A stretch of DNA of 64,000 nucleotides from an uncultured Dyadobacter sp. (GTDB lineage: Bacteria; Bacteroidota; Bacteroidia; Cytophagales; Spirosomataceae), in assembly GCF_946482605.1 (NCBI RefSeq), contig NZ_CAMLSE010000003.1:186001-250000 (forward strand), read 5' to 3'. This document shows positions 10,401-18,784 of this stretch, in pieces. The notes below the pieces were generated by a model. It had not been told where the DNA came from. It ran no database searches and saw only the letters and a program-made list of their open reading frames with translations. Positions within the stretch are counted from its first letter, which is position 1. The number at the start of each line of letters is the position of its first letter. A program made the translations under genes and the position numbers.

Positions 10401-10935
10401 CCTCCTCATTGGTAACGGTGCCCCGCTGGGAGCCTTTCAGCACAACGCTCACGCCGGGGAGCTTTTCACCTTTATCATCCGTCACCGTCCCCGACAGGGT
10501 TATTTCCAATGGCTTGGCCACGGTGGTAGTGCGCATCAGCCCCGGTGTGAGCGGGTCGCCCGAGAAAGAAACCTTCCGGCTGCGTTTGAGAATGATCTGT
10601 CCGTCACCGGCCTGATAGTCGATCTGCAATGGGAGCAGGAGTCGGTCGAGCACTATGGAAAGCGGCTCGTTGGAGGCTGTGAGGCTTACCCTGGTACGGA
10701 TCGGAATAATGCTGCGACTGTAAGCGAAACGCACCCTCGCCAGGTCTTCCAGCCTGTCCAATGCGCTCCCTAGCGAAATGTTTTCCGCCTGAATGCTCAC
10801 GTTCCTGGCCAGCAAGTCCTGGGCGCTGGAACTGCGGGCATAGGTCGCCGCCGCCACCATTCCGATCAGAAAGAGTTGTAAAATCGATAACCGCATAATG
10901 TGGTATGCCGTCTTGCTTTTTGGAAAAAAACACAT
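7483..10935 (-). CDS. SusC/RagA-type TonB-dependent transporter with STN signalling domain (locus 1)
   Basis: Outer-membrane importer that takes up the glycan fragment captured by SusD, powered by TonB. I place the start at the Met at 10935 (MCFFPKSKTAYHIMRL); the open frame extends 17 codons upstream, but those residues do not look like a signal sequence. Order: signal peptide, STN domain (LARNVSIQAENISLGSALDRL and on), carboxypeptidase-D-like repeat domain (SGTVTDDKGEKLPGVSVVLKG), TonB box/plug (SLDEVVVVGYGTQSKK; NSSPLIVIDGI; ILKDASAAIYGAQAANGVI), then a ~750-residue barrel ending in an aromatic/Phe terminus (GLNVTF). The STN domain means it should signal to the FecR anti-sigma factor encoded just upstream, so import and induction are linked. 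Confidence 0.93.
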   Translation of the reverse strand: MCFFPKSKTAYHIMRLSILQLFLIGMVAAATYARSSSAQDLLARNVSIQAENISLGSALDRLEDLARVRFAYSRSIIPIRTRVSLTASNEPLSIVLDRLLLPLQIDYQAGDGQIILKRSRKVSFSGDPLTPGLMRTTTVAKPLEITLSGTVTDDKGEKLPGVSVVLKGSQRGTVTNEEGSFTLDIPEQNAPSGAAVLIFSFVGYLSQEVAVGNQTVLSVSLLVDSKSLDEVVVVGYGTQSKKNVTGSVATVQGSEIARSPQPNVSNSFAGRLPGLIANNRSGEPGSDGSNILIRGRATTGNSSPLIVIDGIANAIGGLDRLNPNDIESISVLKDASAAIYGAQAANGVILVTTRKGLSGKAKFDYSFNQGFVQPTRLPQFVDAPTYAGILNTIDYYRNPGGGMNQRYSNEEIEKFRNGSDPVNYPNTNWVKELMKPVAPQNQHNLSVSGGTDKINYFVSAGTLYQDGLYRDGVNKYRQYSIRSNVNVTVNDRLSFGVQLATRRENRSYIAGFGASNVFEFLYRTYPTLPARYPDGRLGAGVEQGKNPIAMATLAGTNNSPTTVSNGILRASYQLPVDGLSVDGFFSADQSFAFTKEMKTNWIVYQYNKTSQQYSSVLGGPAAAQMYESQTNRALLTGNVKLNYVKNFGDHAFSSFIAYEQSRETQEFFSASRNNFITTQLPDLSQGGAQPVDYGNSGSSYRTSRRNVFGRLNYNYMGKYLAEIQLRYDGSSVFPPGKRYGFFPGVSLGWRVSQEPWFQTGNVINDLKVRASYGELGNDRVNPNQFRDNFQVRNGAFSTGNNASNVPLIQYSLLANPGITWEVAKKYNAGINSTFFKKLTFDLDLFFENRTNILASRNVSIPAVTGISSSQIPKENIAEVHNRGVETQIQYAGNHNGFTYSLGGNFAFAKSKVVFVDEALNTLDYQRATGMPLGSDLGNPNADLMYRAIGVFKSQQEVDGYPHVSGAQPGDLRYEDYNGDGKIDAGDRIRSEFSNVPQVTYGVNLGGGWKNLSLNILFQGQARVAQYVVVEAGEFSSVMQSRAEDAWSPTNLNGSSPRIDSRTGTGVNGSYKNTFWFQNTAFLRLKNVELAYNVPARLVSRIGLGGLRIYTNGFNLMTFTKVKDFDPEGDNGNAFFYPQQKIYNLGLNVTF

Positions 10936-11015
10936 AAGTTTGAAATAGTTAAGTATGAACAATAGGAAGCCTTTCATCACCGGCAAGTGATGTTCACATC
11001 AAGACTTCGTTCAGT

Positions 11016-11042
11016 ATCAGGGGTGCTTCCATCACTCCTGAT
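11016..11042 (-). other. Hairpin in the fecR-susC spacer (locus 1)
   Basis: The 208 bases between fecR and the chosen susC start contain an imperfect inverted repeat (atcaggGgtg at 11016-11025 against cacTcctgat at 11033-11042) next to an 8-T run on the plus strand (11042-11049). On the coding (minus) strand it sits in the susC leader. It could be an attenuator or processing site; the T-run orientation would instead stop antisense transcription. Function is inferred only. Confidence 0.35.
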
Positions 11043-11143
11043 TTTTTTTGAAGGAAAGGATTAAATCTGGTGTCTGCCTGTCATCATAAAGGAATGGATT
11101 AGGTAGTTAATCTTGGAATTGCTTTTTCTTTTCAGGCAACGGC

Positions 11144-12142
11144 TCATTCCGCTGCCGCACACCCGGCCCCGCTGATCACGATCGCATCGTTTTCCATCTT
11201 GTAATCCGCTTCGACGATCTGCATCGTCATTTCGAGGATTTCTGAAAGCCGGTTCTGGTCGAATGTCGCCTTCACCCGGCAATTGGCAAGGTCCGGGTTC
11301 TCGAGACTGATCCTGACATCAAACTTTTCTTCCAGGCGCTGCACGACTTCACCGAGCGTCGCGTCCCGGAACGTCAGCGAAACGGGCTGCCACAACGGTG
11401 CCTTATCGGCCAGAACCGGGGCCGCTTCACTGGTGAGCTCTCCCGACACCACTTTGTAGATCGCCTGCTGATGCGGCAGCAGCAGCACTTCCCTGCCTTC
11501 CTCGGCGGTGACAGAAACCTTGCCGGTTACCACCGACACTTCGTACTCGGGTGCGCCGCGGTTGGCTCTCACATTGAAACTCGTCCCTAGCACCTTCACC
11601 AGCACACTTTCGCCATGGACGAAAAACGGCCGGGATGCGTCGTGGGTAACTTCGAAAAACGCCTCGCCGCGTAGCGTCACCTCCCTGGAATCGGCTTTGA
11701 AATCGCCTTTACTATAAGCGATTTCGGCTCCCGGGTTCAGCCAGGCCATACTACCGTCCGGAAAAACATGCTTCCGGACCTGCAAAGTCTGGTTCCGGAC
11801 GGCAATCCGGCCCGGACCTGCGATGGAATCCGTTTGTTTTCTGGATACAAAATAGTAGGTACCTAACCCGGCCACGAGCAGGAATATCGCCGCGGCGGCG
11901 AAACGCCGGAAGATGCGGGCGAATGAAGGCCGGACCACGCGCCCGTCCATCACCTCGTCCGAAGCAAGGCCGATCTGCTCCCTGACCTTTTTCAAATGCC
12001 CGGGCTGATCGAACGTCCGGCCGGTCGCCTCCTGCGCATCCAGGGAAGCGTACCATTCGTCCACCAGAAAAATCTCTTCGGGTGTACAGTTGCCTTCCAC
12101 GTAACGCTTCAACAGCTCCGGTGAGATGTTTTTATTACTCAT
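11144..12142 (-). CDS. FecR-family anti-sigma factor (locus 1)
   Basis: 332 residues. An N-terminal cytoplasmic anti-sigma region (SPELLKRYVEGNCTPEEIFLVDEWY) is followed by one membrane helix at about residues 76-92 (FAAAAIFLLVAGLGTYYFV), a periplasmic FecR domain (QVRKHVFPDGSMAWLNPGAEI; FFVHGESVLVKVLGTSFNV) and a C-terminal STN-like/DUF4974 region (RDATLGEVVQRLEEKFDV). It should hold the divergently encoded sigma factor inactive until the STN domain of the downstream SusC signals substrate. It is transcribed away from the sigma gene across a 145-base spacer. Confidence 0.92.
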   Translation of the reverse strand: MSNKNISPELLKRYVEGNCTPEEIFLVDEWYASLDAQEATGRTFDQPGHLKKVREQIGLASDEVMDGRVVRPSFARIFRRFAAAAIFLLVAGLGTYYFVSRKQTDSIAGPGRIAVRNQTLQVRKHVFPDGSMAWLNPGAEIAYSKGDFKADSREVTLRGEAFFEVTHDASRPFFVHGESVLVKVLGTSFNVRANRGAPEYEVSVVTGKVSVTAEEGREVLLLPHQQAIYKVVSGELTSEAAPVLADKAPLWQPVSLTFRDATLGEVVQRLEEKFDVRISLENPDLANCRVKATFDQNRLSEILEMTMQIVEADYKMENDAIVISGAGCAAAE

Positions 12143-12256
12143 TGCCTGTTTGTGATAACCTTTTTAGTCAATTCCTTAACTACAAGACGCACGGCAGCTA
12201 AGCATCCCTAGTGAATTTTGAAGAAATTTTATGACTAATACTATGCGATTCCTTCT

Positions 12257-12264
12257 TAATTTTG
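12257..12264 (+). promoter_or_regulatory. -7 promoter element of the locus 1 sigma gene
   Basis: TAATTTTG fits the TAnnTTTG -7 consensus and lies 24 bases before the sigma factor ATG (12288). No TTTG is found at the ideal 19-21 bases upstream; the nearest is at 12217-12220. The same TAATTTTG octamer precedes the locus 2 sigma gene. Confidence 0.4.
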
Positions 12265-12287
12265 AACAAAGTTGATGCGGGGACCAC

Positions 12288-12887
12288 ATGGACAAAGCTT
12301 ACCGGAATAGTGAAGATCTGGAATTATGGCAACTTGCAAAGGTTTCCGATGACGCATTGGCCTTTGCGGAGTTGCACCGCCGCTTTGCACCCAAACTGTA
12401 CGCATTAGCCCTGAGAAAAACCCGGAACAGTGAAGTTTCGGAAGACCTCGTGCAGGACCTGTTTGTACATTTATGGCTGCAACGGGCTTCGATCCGGATC
12501 GAAAAAGCATTCAACCTCTACCTTTTCACAGGGCTCAAAAACCGCATCATATCCCATTACCGCAAGCAGCTCGTGCAGCACACCATTTCGCTAAACGAGC
12601 TGGATGTTGAAACGCTCACCTCCCAGTCGGCGAACCTGGTGCAGGAATGGCTGTCGGTGAAAGAAGTTCATGAAATTTACACCCGCGAGCTCGCCAATCT
12701 TCCCGAAAAGAGCAAATATGTGTTCGAAATGAGCCGCAGCGGCGTTCCCAACCGCGAAATTGCCGAAATGCTTGACCTTTCCGAAAAGACGGTCGAATTC
12801 CACATCAGTAAATGCCTGAGGGTGTTGCGGGCCAAATTCGGTTATGTGGTAAATGTGCTGGTTTGGGTTTTGATCAATGCCATGTGA
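12288..12887 (+). CDS. RNA polymerase ECF-type sigma-70 factor (locus 1)
   Basis: 199 residues. Region 2 is seen in FAELHRRFAPKLYALALRKT and the core-binding SEDLVQDLFVHLWLQR; region 4 in LPEKSKYVFEMSRSGVPN followed by the helix-turn-helix REIAEMLDLSEKTVEFHI. A hydrophobic tail (VVNVLVWVLINAM) closes the protein, a common trait of Bacteroidota PUL sigma factors. It should drive the adjacent fecR-susC-susD genes when released by FecR. Unlike locus 2, sigma and fecR are divergent here, and the GH28 gene follows sigma on the same strand after 61 bases, so both may be co-transcribed. Confidence 0.93.
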   Translation: MDKAYRNSEDLELWQLAKVSDDALAFAELHRRFAPKLYALALRKTRNSEVSEDLVQDLFVHLWLQRASIRIEKAFNLYLFTGLKNRIISHYRKQLVQHTISLNELDVETLTSQSANLVQEWLSVKEVHEIYTRELANLPEKSKYVFEMSRSGVPNREIAEMLDLSEKTVEFHISKCLRVLRAKFGYVVNVLVWVLINAM

Positions 12888-12948
12888 CGCTCCGTACAGC
12901 ATTTCCACAATGATGGCAGGATAAATGCGGTTTTAGTTGCAAATTGTC

Positions 12949-14301
12949 ATGCGTATGATTTACAAATTTTCTGTCATGGTCAAATCCTGTTTGCTGCTGT
13001 GCTTAGCCTGTATCTCTTTCCTAGCGTCTGCCCAGCAGGGAAAACCCGTTAATTTCCCCGACGGGACCAAAATATCCACCTGGTTTTCAGACAGTTCCAA
13101 GATCAGCCTTTCAGCATTGGGCAAACAATTCGTGATCACCGCCCACGGTGTATCCTCTGACAGCAATGTGGTCCAGACAGCAGCCATTCAGAAAGTCATC
13201 GACCAGGCACACGCGCAGGGCGGCGGGGTCGTCGTGATCCCCAAAGGTACTTTTCTGAGCGGCGCTTTGTTTTTCAAACCGAACACCCACCTGCACGTAG
13301 CCAAAGGTGCGGTGCTGAAAGGTTCCGACAACATTGCCGACTATCCGATCATGCCCTCGCGGATGGAGGGGCAAAGTCTCGACTATTTTCCAGCATTGGT
13401 GAATGCGTATGGCGTGAACGGTTTTACGATCTCCGGTCAGGGCATTATTGACGGCAACGGACTGAATTACTGGAAAGCATTCTGGCAGAGAAGAAAAGAA
13501 AACCCCAATTGCACCAACCTGGAAGTCTCCCGGCCCCGGCTGGTGTTCATCTGGAAAAGCGACGGCGTGCAGGTCCAGGATGTGACGCTTCAGAACTCCG
13601 GTTTCTGGACGAGCCACTATTATCAGTGTAAAAACATTAAAATACTGAATGTCAGGATCACGGCTCCTCATGAGCCCATAAAAGCACCCAGCACGGACGC
13701 CATAGACCTGGATGTATGCAGCAATGTACTCATCAAAGGCTGCTATCTCGCCGTGAATGACGACGCCATTGCGTTAAAAGGCGGAAAAGGTCCGTACGCG
13801 GACACCGATCCCGGCAACGGCAGCAATACGAATATCATCATTGAAGATTGCGTCTTCGGATTCTGTCATGCGGCACTCACATGCGGAAGCGAGGCCATTC
13901 ATAACCGCAACGTCGTGATGCGCGATTGCCATATCGAGAACGCCATGCGTGTGCTGTGGCTGAAAATGCGGCCCGATACACCCCAGAAATACGAGTTCGT
14001 TAGTGTCGAGAACGTGGACGGTAATGCGTACAGCCTGATTTATGTAAAGCCCTGGAAACAGTTTTTCGATCTGAAAGGCCGGAAAGACGTGCCCCTATCG
14101 TATTGCGACAACATCAGCCTGAAAAACATCAGATTGAAATGTGATATTTTCTTCGACGTAAGCCCGGGCGAATACGACAAATTATCCCGATTTGCATTCG
14201 AAAACCTGGACATTACCGCCCGGAATGCGGCTTACGACAAAACTGTGGTCAAGGGCTTCACGCTTTCCAATGTGAAGGTGAACGGGCAGATGTTCCGCTA
14301 A
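12949..14301 (+). CDS. Glycoside hydrolase family 28 (polygalacturonase-like)
   Basis: 450 residues from the ATG at 12949 (a TTG four codons upstream is possible; ATG at 12955 and 12976 are alternatives). Signal peptide ending FLASAQ, so periplasmic or secreted. A right-handed beta-helix pectinase is indicated by FGVSSDSNVVQTAAIQ-like opening (TAHGVSSDSNVVQTAAIQK), GGGVVVIPKGTFLSG, and the GH28 catalytic set: STDAIDLD (Asp at about 250), VNDDAIALKGG (Asp pair at about 271-272) and GFCHAALTCGS (His at about 307), plus LWLKMR for the usual R-x-K. The reaction would be hydrolysis of galacturonide links in pectin or rhamnogalacturonan. Its place behind the sigma gene ties it to locus 1. Confidence 0.88.
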   Translation: MRMIYKFSVMVKSCLLLCLACISFLASAQQGKPVNFPDGTKISTWFSDSSKISLSALGKQFVITAHGVSSDSNVVQTAAIQKVIDQAHAQGGGVVVIPKGTFLSGALFFKPNTHLHVAKGAVLKGSDNIADYPIMPSRMEGQSLDYFPALVNAYGVNGFTISGQGIIDGNGLNYWKAFWQRRKENPNCTNLEVSRPRLVFIWKSDGVQVQDVTLQNSGFWTSHYYQCKNIKILNVRITAPHEPIKAPSTDAIDLDVCSNVLIKGCYLAVNDDAIALKGGKGPYADTDPGNGSNTNIIIEDCVFGFCHAALTCGSEAIHNRNVVMRDCHIENAMRVLWLKMRPDTPQKYEFVSVENVDGNAYSLIYVKPWKQFFDLKGRKDVPLSYCDNISLKNIRLKCDIFFDVSPGEYDKLSRFAFENLDITARNAAYDKTVVKGFTLSNVKVNGQMFR

Positions 14302-14460
14302 GATCCCAAACTTTCACCCTGATTCCTCCCAATACCCGGCATTCCCGGGCCGCTTTTCCGTTTAATAAGATTGTCTCGCCGTGAACAGCCCGCAGCGGAG
14401 TGATGCCTATCTTTAGTATCCGATTATACGCTTTTTACTCACCTCTATCATCCGTTCTCA

Positions 14461-17427
14461 ATGAAGAAACTTCTACTGCTGCTTTGCGGCGTCCTGTTGC
14501 ATTCGTTCACGGCCCTCGCACAAAAAGACGCCCCGGTTGCCGGGCATGCCGCCACGCTCGTCGATCTGTTAAAAAAAGATTACAACGCCATTGATCCCGA
14601 AATGCGCGGTGAAGAGATTGTCAAAGACCGGGCACTAGTTATCTCGATTTTTAAATCTTACTTAACTGATGATCAACGAAAAGTCCTGAATGATTCCACC
14701 CAAAAGCTAAATGAGGATGCAGAAGACGTTCGTAAAGCGCTCGACAATTTAAATATTGCAAGGAAAGAAGCTGTTACTGTAAACACCATTATATCTAACC
14801 CTGTCAGCAAAGAGGCGGTAACTGTCATTGCCGAAAAATCGTCCGGACTGGCGCGAAGTGTTGAGGAAAAGAAAATCGATTACCTCAAGAAGAAAAGTGA
14901 TCTTGATGTTGCTGAACTTCAATTAATTGCCCGAAGGTACAAACGGGGTGACAATGAATATTTGGCACACATTATGGGCCTCTTTGCTTCAAAATACAAA
15001 CAATTGAAAGTCGGAACAGACGGCTTCGCCTCTTCCAACTACACGGCTGCCATTACCAAAAGTATCCCGTTCATCGGCGGCGAGCTGGCATTTGAAACGG
15101 TTATCGACGGACTGAGTCGTTTTCTGGCCAAGCGGATCAAGGAGGAACTGACTTCGGAAGTGATCCTGAAAGTGCAGGACTGGCTGAAAAAAGGTGGTAA
15201 GGAAGATCCGTTGGCTGAGTTTAAAACGATGTTGCCCCGCACCACCCTGTACCTCAAAACCTTCCAGGCCGAGAAAATCACCAACTTTCCCGACGAGATC
15301 AAACAATACATTGAGGACGATCTTAACCATGCCCTCGAGAATGCTGCAAACCTGAAAGACACGCCGAGAATCAAGGAGCTCATCGAAAAGTACCCCGACC
15401 TGGATTTCGCCATGGAGGCAATCGAGATGATCCCAAATCTGTCAAAGCTTAAAAATCCGGCCGACTACTTCAAAACCATTGAAAATAGCCGCAACCTCCG
15501 CCGGTGGAAACGTCCGGGCGATAAGCCGATCAAATTCAATATCGCCAACCTGATCCAGCTCTCGGGCATGATCGGGCAGAGCGTACTGATCGTCGACAAC
15601 GGCGAAGTTCGTTTTGCGGGGAAGGACTTTATGGGCGCCTATGTGGGTGAAAAGAACTTCTTTGTACTTTTTCTGGGCTTCCTCTACCAGCAGAATGTCA
15701 AGTACTATGACATTCAGTTCCGATACAGCGAGGATGCGGGCCGACCGAATATGGTACTAAAAAAGGAACTGGGAAGAATCGTTTCCAAGGGAGTGGATAA
15801 CGACCTCGTCTCGAAACTCCGCTTTTTCAACTTCATGCTTACCGACATCGGCGATAATGCAGAAAAAGTGCTCGTGAGCGCCACTGAAATCCGGAAGGCC
15901 AACAAAGCCGGGAAAAAGATCGGTGCGGACTCTGTTTTCCGCTTTGTGGAAAGCATGATCAACCTGTCGGAAAACGTTGTATTTGCCAGCGGTGCATTGG
16001 TCGATTACCTGGAAGTAGGCAACGCGGAACACATCACCAGGGTCAAACAGGGACACGGTTCGCTCGACCGGATCACTGCGCCCTATTTTACCGTTGCCCG
16101 TTCCTTCAACGAAATCGCATTCGATATCCAGAAAGCCAAATATGCCAATGCGCTGACGAAGGTGATCGAGCTGAAAGACAAACTCGCCGACCAGGCGGTG
16201 CTTTCAAACAACGACATCCTGTCGAGGGCGAAACAATTGGATTACATTCACTGGTATCCCACGACGATCGCGTGGCCCCATCTGATGACACAACTGAAAT
16301 ATGATAGCATTCCCTCAGCAGCTATTTTGGCAACCCGCGATACGCTGACAAGGGATGTGAAATTCATGCGAAAGTTGGCAAAAGAGCTCGGCCATGCCGA
16401 TACGCTCTCACTTGACGATGCTCTTGCGGTTATCAAGGGTCTTACCCCGCAAGACCTAAAAAGTAGAAAAATCGCCAGAGACAAACTTGATATTATACTA
16501 AAAAATAATGAGTTAGTAAAAATAGCAGTGGCATACTACACCGGTATTTATTCAGACTCCCTGATCAAAACCACAGAAATTGATTCAATGCGAAAAAGGT
16601 TTCCATGTGCTCAATGTGCAGCAACGTTTGATGAAGATGAAATAGCAGCAATAATTAAACTTGCTAACAAACACGTCGCGAAACTATCCCAATTTCTGAT
16701 CGACGGCAGCGAAACAAAGGAGATGCTTCAAACCAAAATCGAACTCGAAAAAGCCGTAAATACATATCTCGCAAGCTTCGGTGGCCCCACCCGCACAAAA
16801 ATGAGTCAGCAGCTAACCTCCCTCATCCACTTTGTAAACGATATGGCCGTAGCCAAGGATGCCGAGGATGTGGAAAAAGCCATTGAAGCATTTGCATTGC
16901 CGGCTGGTAGTTACAGCATCAAGCGAACTTCCAAATTCAACTTTTCAATCAATAGCTTCCCGGGTATCCTGCCGGCATATGAAGTTCCCTGGAAAAAGGA
17001 TGAAGCCTTCAACGGTCCAAATCCTGAGGGTCGCTTTTCGATCGGTTTGACTGCACCCGTGGGTCTCTCGCTGGCATGGGGTTGGGGCAAAAAAAATAAA
17101 TGTTTTGAAGGCTATTCCATGGGCTTTTTCATCCCGGTAATTGACGTCGGTGCCATTACCCGGCTTAGGTTGGATACTGAAAAGGATACCGAGGTACTTC
17201 CCAAAATGACGTTCAGGAATTTCCTTTCCCCGGGCTTGTATTTTCATGTCGGCTTCCCGAAAACGCCCCTATCGCTCAACATCGGCGCACAATTCGGACC
17301 CGAGATGAGAAAATTCACATCCAAAGACGAATACACCAGTTATGATTCCATTCGCTTCGGACTCGGCCTGGTCCTGGATATTCCCCTGCTCAATCTCCAC
17401 ACAAAACCACGCATTGAAGAGCAATGA
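14461..17427 (+). CDS. Large secreted protein of unknown function (988 aa)
   Basis: I do not recognise a family. A signal peptide (MKKLLLLLCGVLLHSFTALAQ) is followed by about 830 residues that look mostly helical, with charged heptad-like stretches (for example ~68-120 and ~300-345) and a Cys pair in RFPCAQCAATFDEDE. The last ~150 residues change character: alternating hydrophobic/aromatic strands (GRFSIGLTAPVGLSLAWGWG; FFIPVIDVGAITRLRL; LSPGLYFHVGFP; RFGLGLVLDIPLLNL) that look like outer-membrane strands. It ends with an ATGA overlap into the trypsin-like protease gene, so the two products are probably made together. Parts of the gene (about 14.64-14.99 and 16.47-16.68 kb) are visibly more AT-rich than neighbours. 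An outer-membrane anchored periplasmic scaffold is one reading; this is inference. Confidence 0.7.
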   Translation: MKKLLLLLCGVLLHSFTALAQKDAPVAGHAATLVDLLKKDYNAIDPEMRGEEIVKDRALVISIFKSYLTDDQRKVLNDSTQKLNEDAEDVRKALDNLNIARKEAVTVNTIISNPVSKEAVTVIAEKSSGLARSVEEKKIDYLKKKSDLDVAELQLIARRYKRGDNEYLAHIMGLFASKYKQLKVGTDGFASSNYTAAITKSIPFIGGELAFETVIDGLSRFLAKRIKEELTSEVILKVQDWLKKGGKEDPLAEFKTMLPRTTLYLKTFQAEKITNFPDEIKQYIEDDLNHALENAANLKDTPRIKELIEKYPDLDFAMEAIEMIPNLSKLKNPADYFKTIENSRNLRRWKRPGDKPIKFNIANLIQLSGMIGQSVLIVDNGEVRFAGKDFMGAYVGEKNFFVLFLGFLYQQNVKYYDIQFRYSEDAGRPNMVLKKELGRIVSKGVDNDLVSKLRFFNFMLTDIGDNAEKVLVSATEIRKANKAGKKIGADSVFRFVESMINLSENVVFASGALVDYLEVGNAEHITRVKQGHGSLDRITAPYFTVARSFNEIAFDIQKAKYANALTKVIELKDKLADQAVLSNNDILSRAKQLDYIHWYPTTIAWPHLMTQLKYDSIPSAAILATRDTLTRDVKFMRKLAKELGHADTLSLDDALAVIKGLTPQDLKSRKIARDKLDIILKNNELVKIAVAYYTGIYSDSLIKTTEIDSMRKRFPCAQCAATFDEDEIAAIIKLANKHVAKLSQFLIDGSETKEMLQTKIELEKAVNTYLASFGGPTRTKMSQQLTSLIHFVNDMAVAKDAEDVEKAIEAFALPAGSYSIKRTSKFNFSINSFPGILPAYEVPWKKDEAFNGPNPEGRFSIGLTAPVGLSLAWGWGKKNKCFEGYSMGFFIPVIDVGAITRLRLDTEKDTEVLPKMTFRNFLSPGLYFHVGFPKTPLSLNIGAQFGPEMRKFTSKDEYTSYDSIRFGLGLVLDIPLLNLHTKPRIEEQ

Positions 17428-18743
17428 AACAGCTTTCATACACGGCCTTGCTGGTTTTGCTTTCTGTGGGAACGGCCATAGCACAGGTTCCGGCCACAGG
17501 CGGTGCTACTCCCGCTCAGCCAGCGGCGCAGCCGGCAACTACGCCGCCGACGACTACCCCGGCGGCAAACACGCCGGCGACAGCCGCTCCGCAGGTCCAG
17601 CAAACGGCGGTGCAGCAATCCAATAACGCGCTGTACAACCAGGATCAGAATTCGAAGGAGTCGTATCAGCAAATCCAGGTGCAGTCCATTCAACAGGTTG
17701 CAACGACTCCCGCGGGTACGCCCCAGGCCTCACAGGCGAGCGTACAAGCCGCGGACGTGATCGCGCCCGCCGCGCAATCCAGCCTGCAACTGGTCCCGGC
17801 CAACATCGCGACCGACGTACCGGACCAGGCCGGCGCAGCGCCTGCCAGCCAGATCTTGCCCATCACGACCGAACAGGCAGCCTCCGAGGATTTCCCGTTC
17901 TTCGCGGTAACAGCTGTGAGCAGGCCCGAGCGTGCGATTATGGAGAAGCGGGTAGACCTTCGTGCCTTGACACCGGAAATTGCATGGCAAAAACAAATTC
18001 TGAACAATGCCCGCGCTGTTGCGGTGGTGGTTGAAAAAAACAAACTCCACGCGGTCACCGACAGTATTTACCAATTGGACGTCGGTCTGACGCTGGGGCA
18101 GCAGTTCCGGTTATGTCCCGGCACACCATTTCTCAACCAGCCTGTGATCGGTGTAGGCACGGCATTCATCTCCGGCGAGCAGACGATGATCACCGCCAAC
18201 CATGTGTTTCTGGATGATCCCGGTCGTTACGCAATCATATTCGGGTTCGAAATGGTGAATAAAACGGGAGCCTACGAAGCGCTCATTCCCTTGAAGGACA
18301 TCTATTTTCCGACGCGCATTATCCAGGCGTCAGAAGTGCTCGATGTAGCAGTATTCGAAGTTTCCCGGCCATTGAAAAGGCCTGTTTTGCAGTATTCGCT
18401 GTCCGGCCTGCCGCCCATTTACTCATCCATTTATATGATCGGCCATCCCTACGGCCTGCCCAAAAAAGTGGCTCTGAATGCCAGTGTGCAGTCCAATGGT
18501 TACGCGGAGTATTTTTACACCACGCTTTTCGCGTCCCAGGGAAATTCCGGATCTCCCGTTTTCGACCTGAACACCAACCGCGTCATCGGTGTTTTGGTTT
18601 CGGGCGAAGTGGATTATACCTGGAATGGAAGCTGTAACGTACCTTCGGTGTGCAGGATCCCTTATTGCAAGGGAGAAAAAGTCATCTCTATCGGATCCGT
18701 TCCGGGCATCAGGGAGCTGATAGAACCCCCGAAGGTCGAATAA
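17424..18743 (+). CDS. Secreted trypsin-like serine protease with Pro/Ala/Thr/Gln-rich N-terminal linker
   Basis: 439 residues. Signal peptide (1-20), then a long low-complexity linker (about 21-150) rich in Ala, Pro, Thr and Gln, then a chymotrypsin/trypsin-fold domain. The triad can be read: His260 in TMITANHVF, Asp307 in VLDVAVFE, Ser375 in SQGNSGSPVF. Three Cys residues lie in a late loop (NGSCNVPSVCRIPYCKG). The gene overlaps the end of the 988-aa gene by 4 bases (ATGA), which argues for translational coupling and a shared task: processing, release or defence at the cell envelope. The natural substrate is unknown. Confidence 0.85.
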   Translation: MKQLSYTALLVLLSVGTAIAQVPATGGATPAQPAAQPATTPPTTTPAANTPATAAPQVQQTAVQQSNNALYNQDQNSKESYQQIQVQSIQQVATTPAGTPQASQASVQAADVIAPAAQSSLQLVPANIATDVPDQAGAAPASQILPITTEQAASEDFPFFAVTAVSRPERAIMEKRVDLRALTPEIAWQKQILNNARAVAVVVEKNKLHAVTDSIYQLDVGLTLGQQFRLCPGTPFLNQPVIGVGTAFISGEQTMITANHVFLDDPGRYAIIFGFEMVNKTGAYEALIPLKDIYFPTRIIQASEVLDVAVFEVSRPLKRPVLQYSLSGLPPIYSSIYMIGHPYGLPKKVALNASVQSNGYAEYFYTTLFASQGNSGSPVFDLNTNRVIGVLVSGEVDYTWNGSCNVPSVCRIPYCKGEKVISIGSVPGIRELIEPPKVE

Positions 18744-18784
18744 AATCCTGTTTGTCCGAATCACCCTTTAATCCAAGCCCTGCC

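Noticed and set aside
17436..17760. Arg-rich frames over the protease linker
   Set aside because: They are out-of-frame readings of the Ala/Pro/Thr/Gln-rich repeat-like linker, not genes.
14461..18743. A phage or mobile island around the 988-aa gene
   Set aside because: No integrase, transposase, tRNA or terminal repeats found; only patchy base composition.
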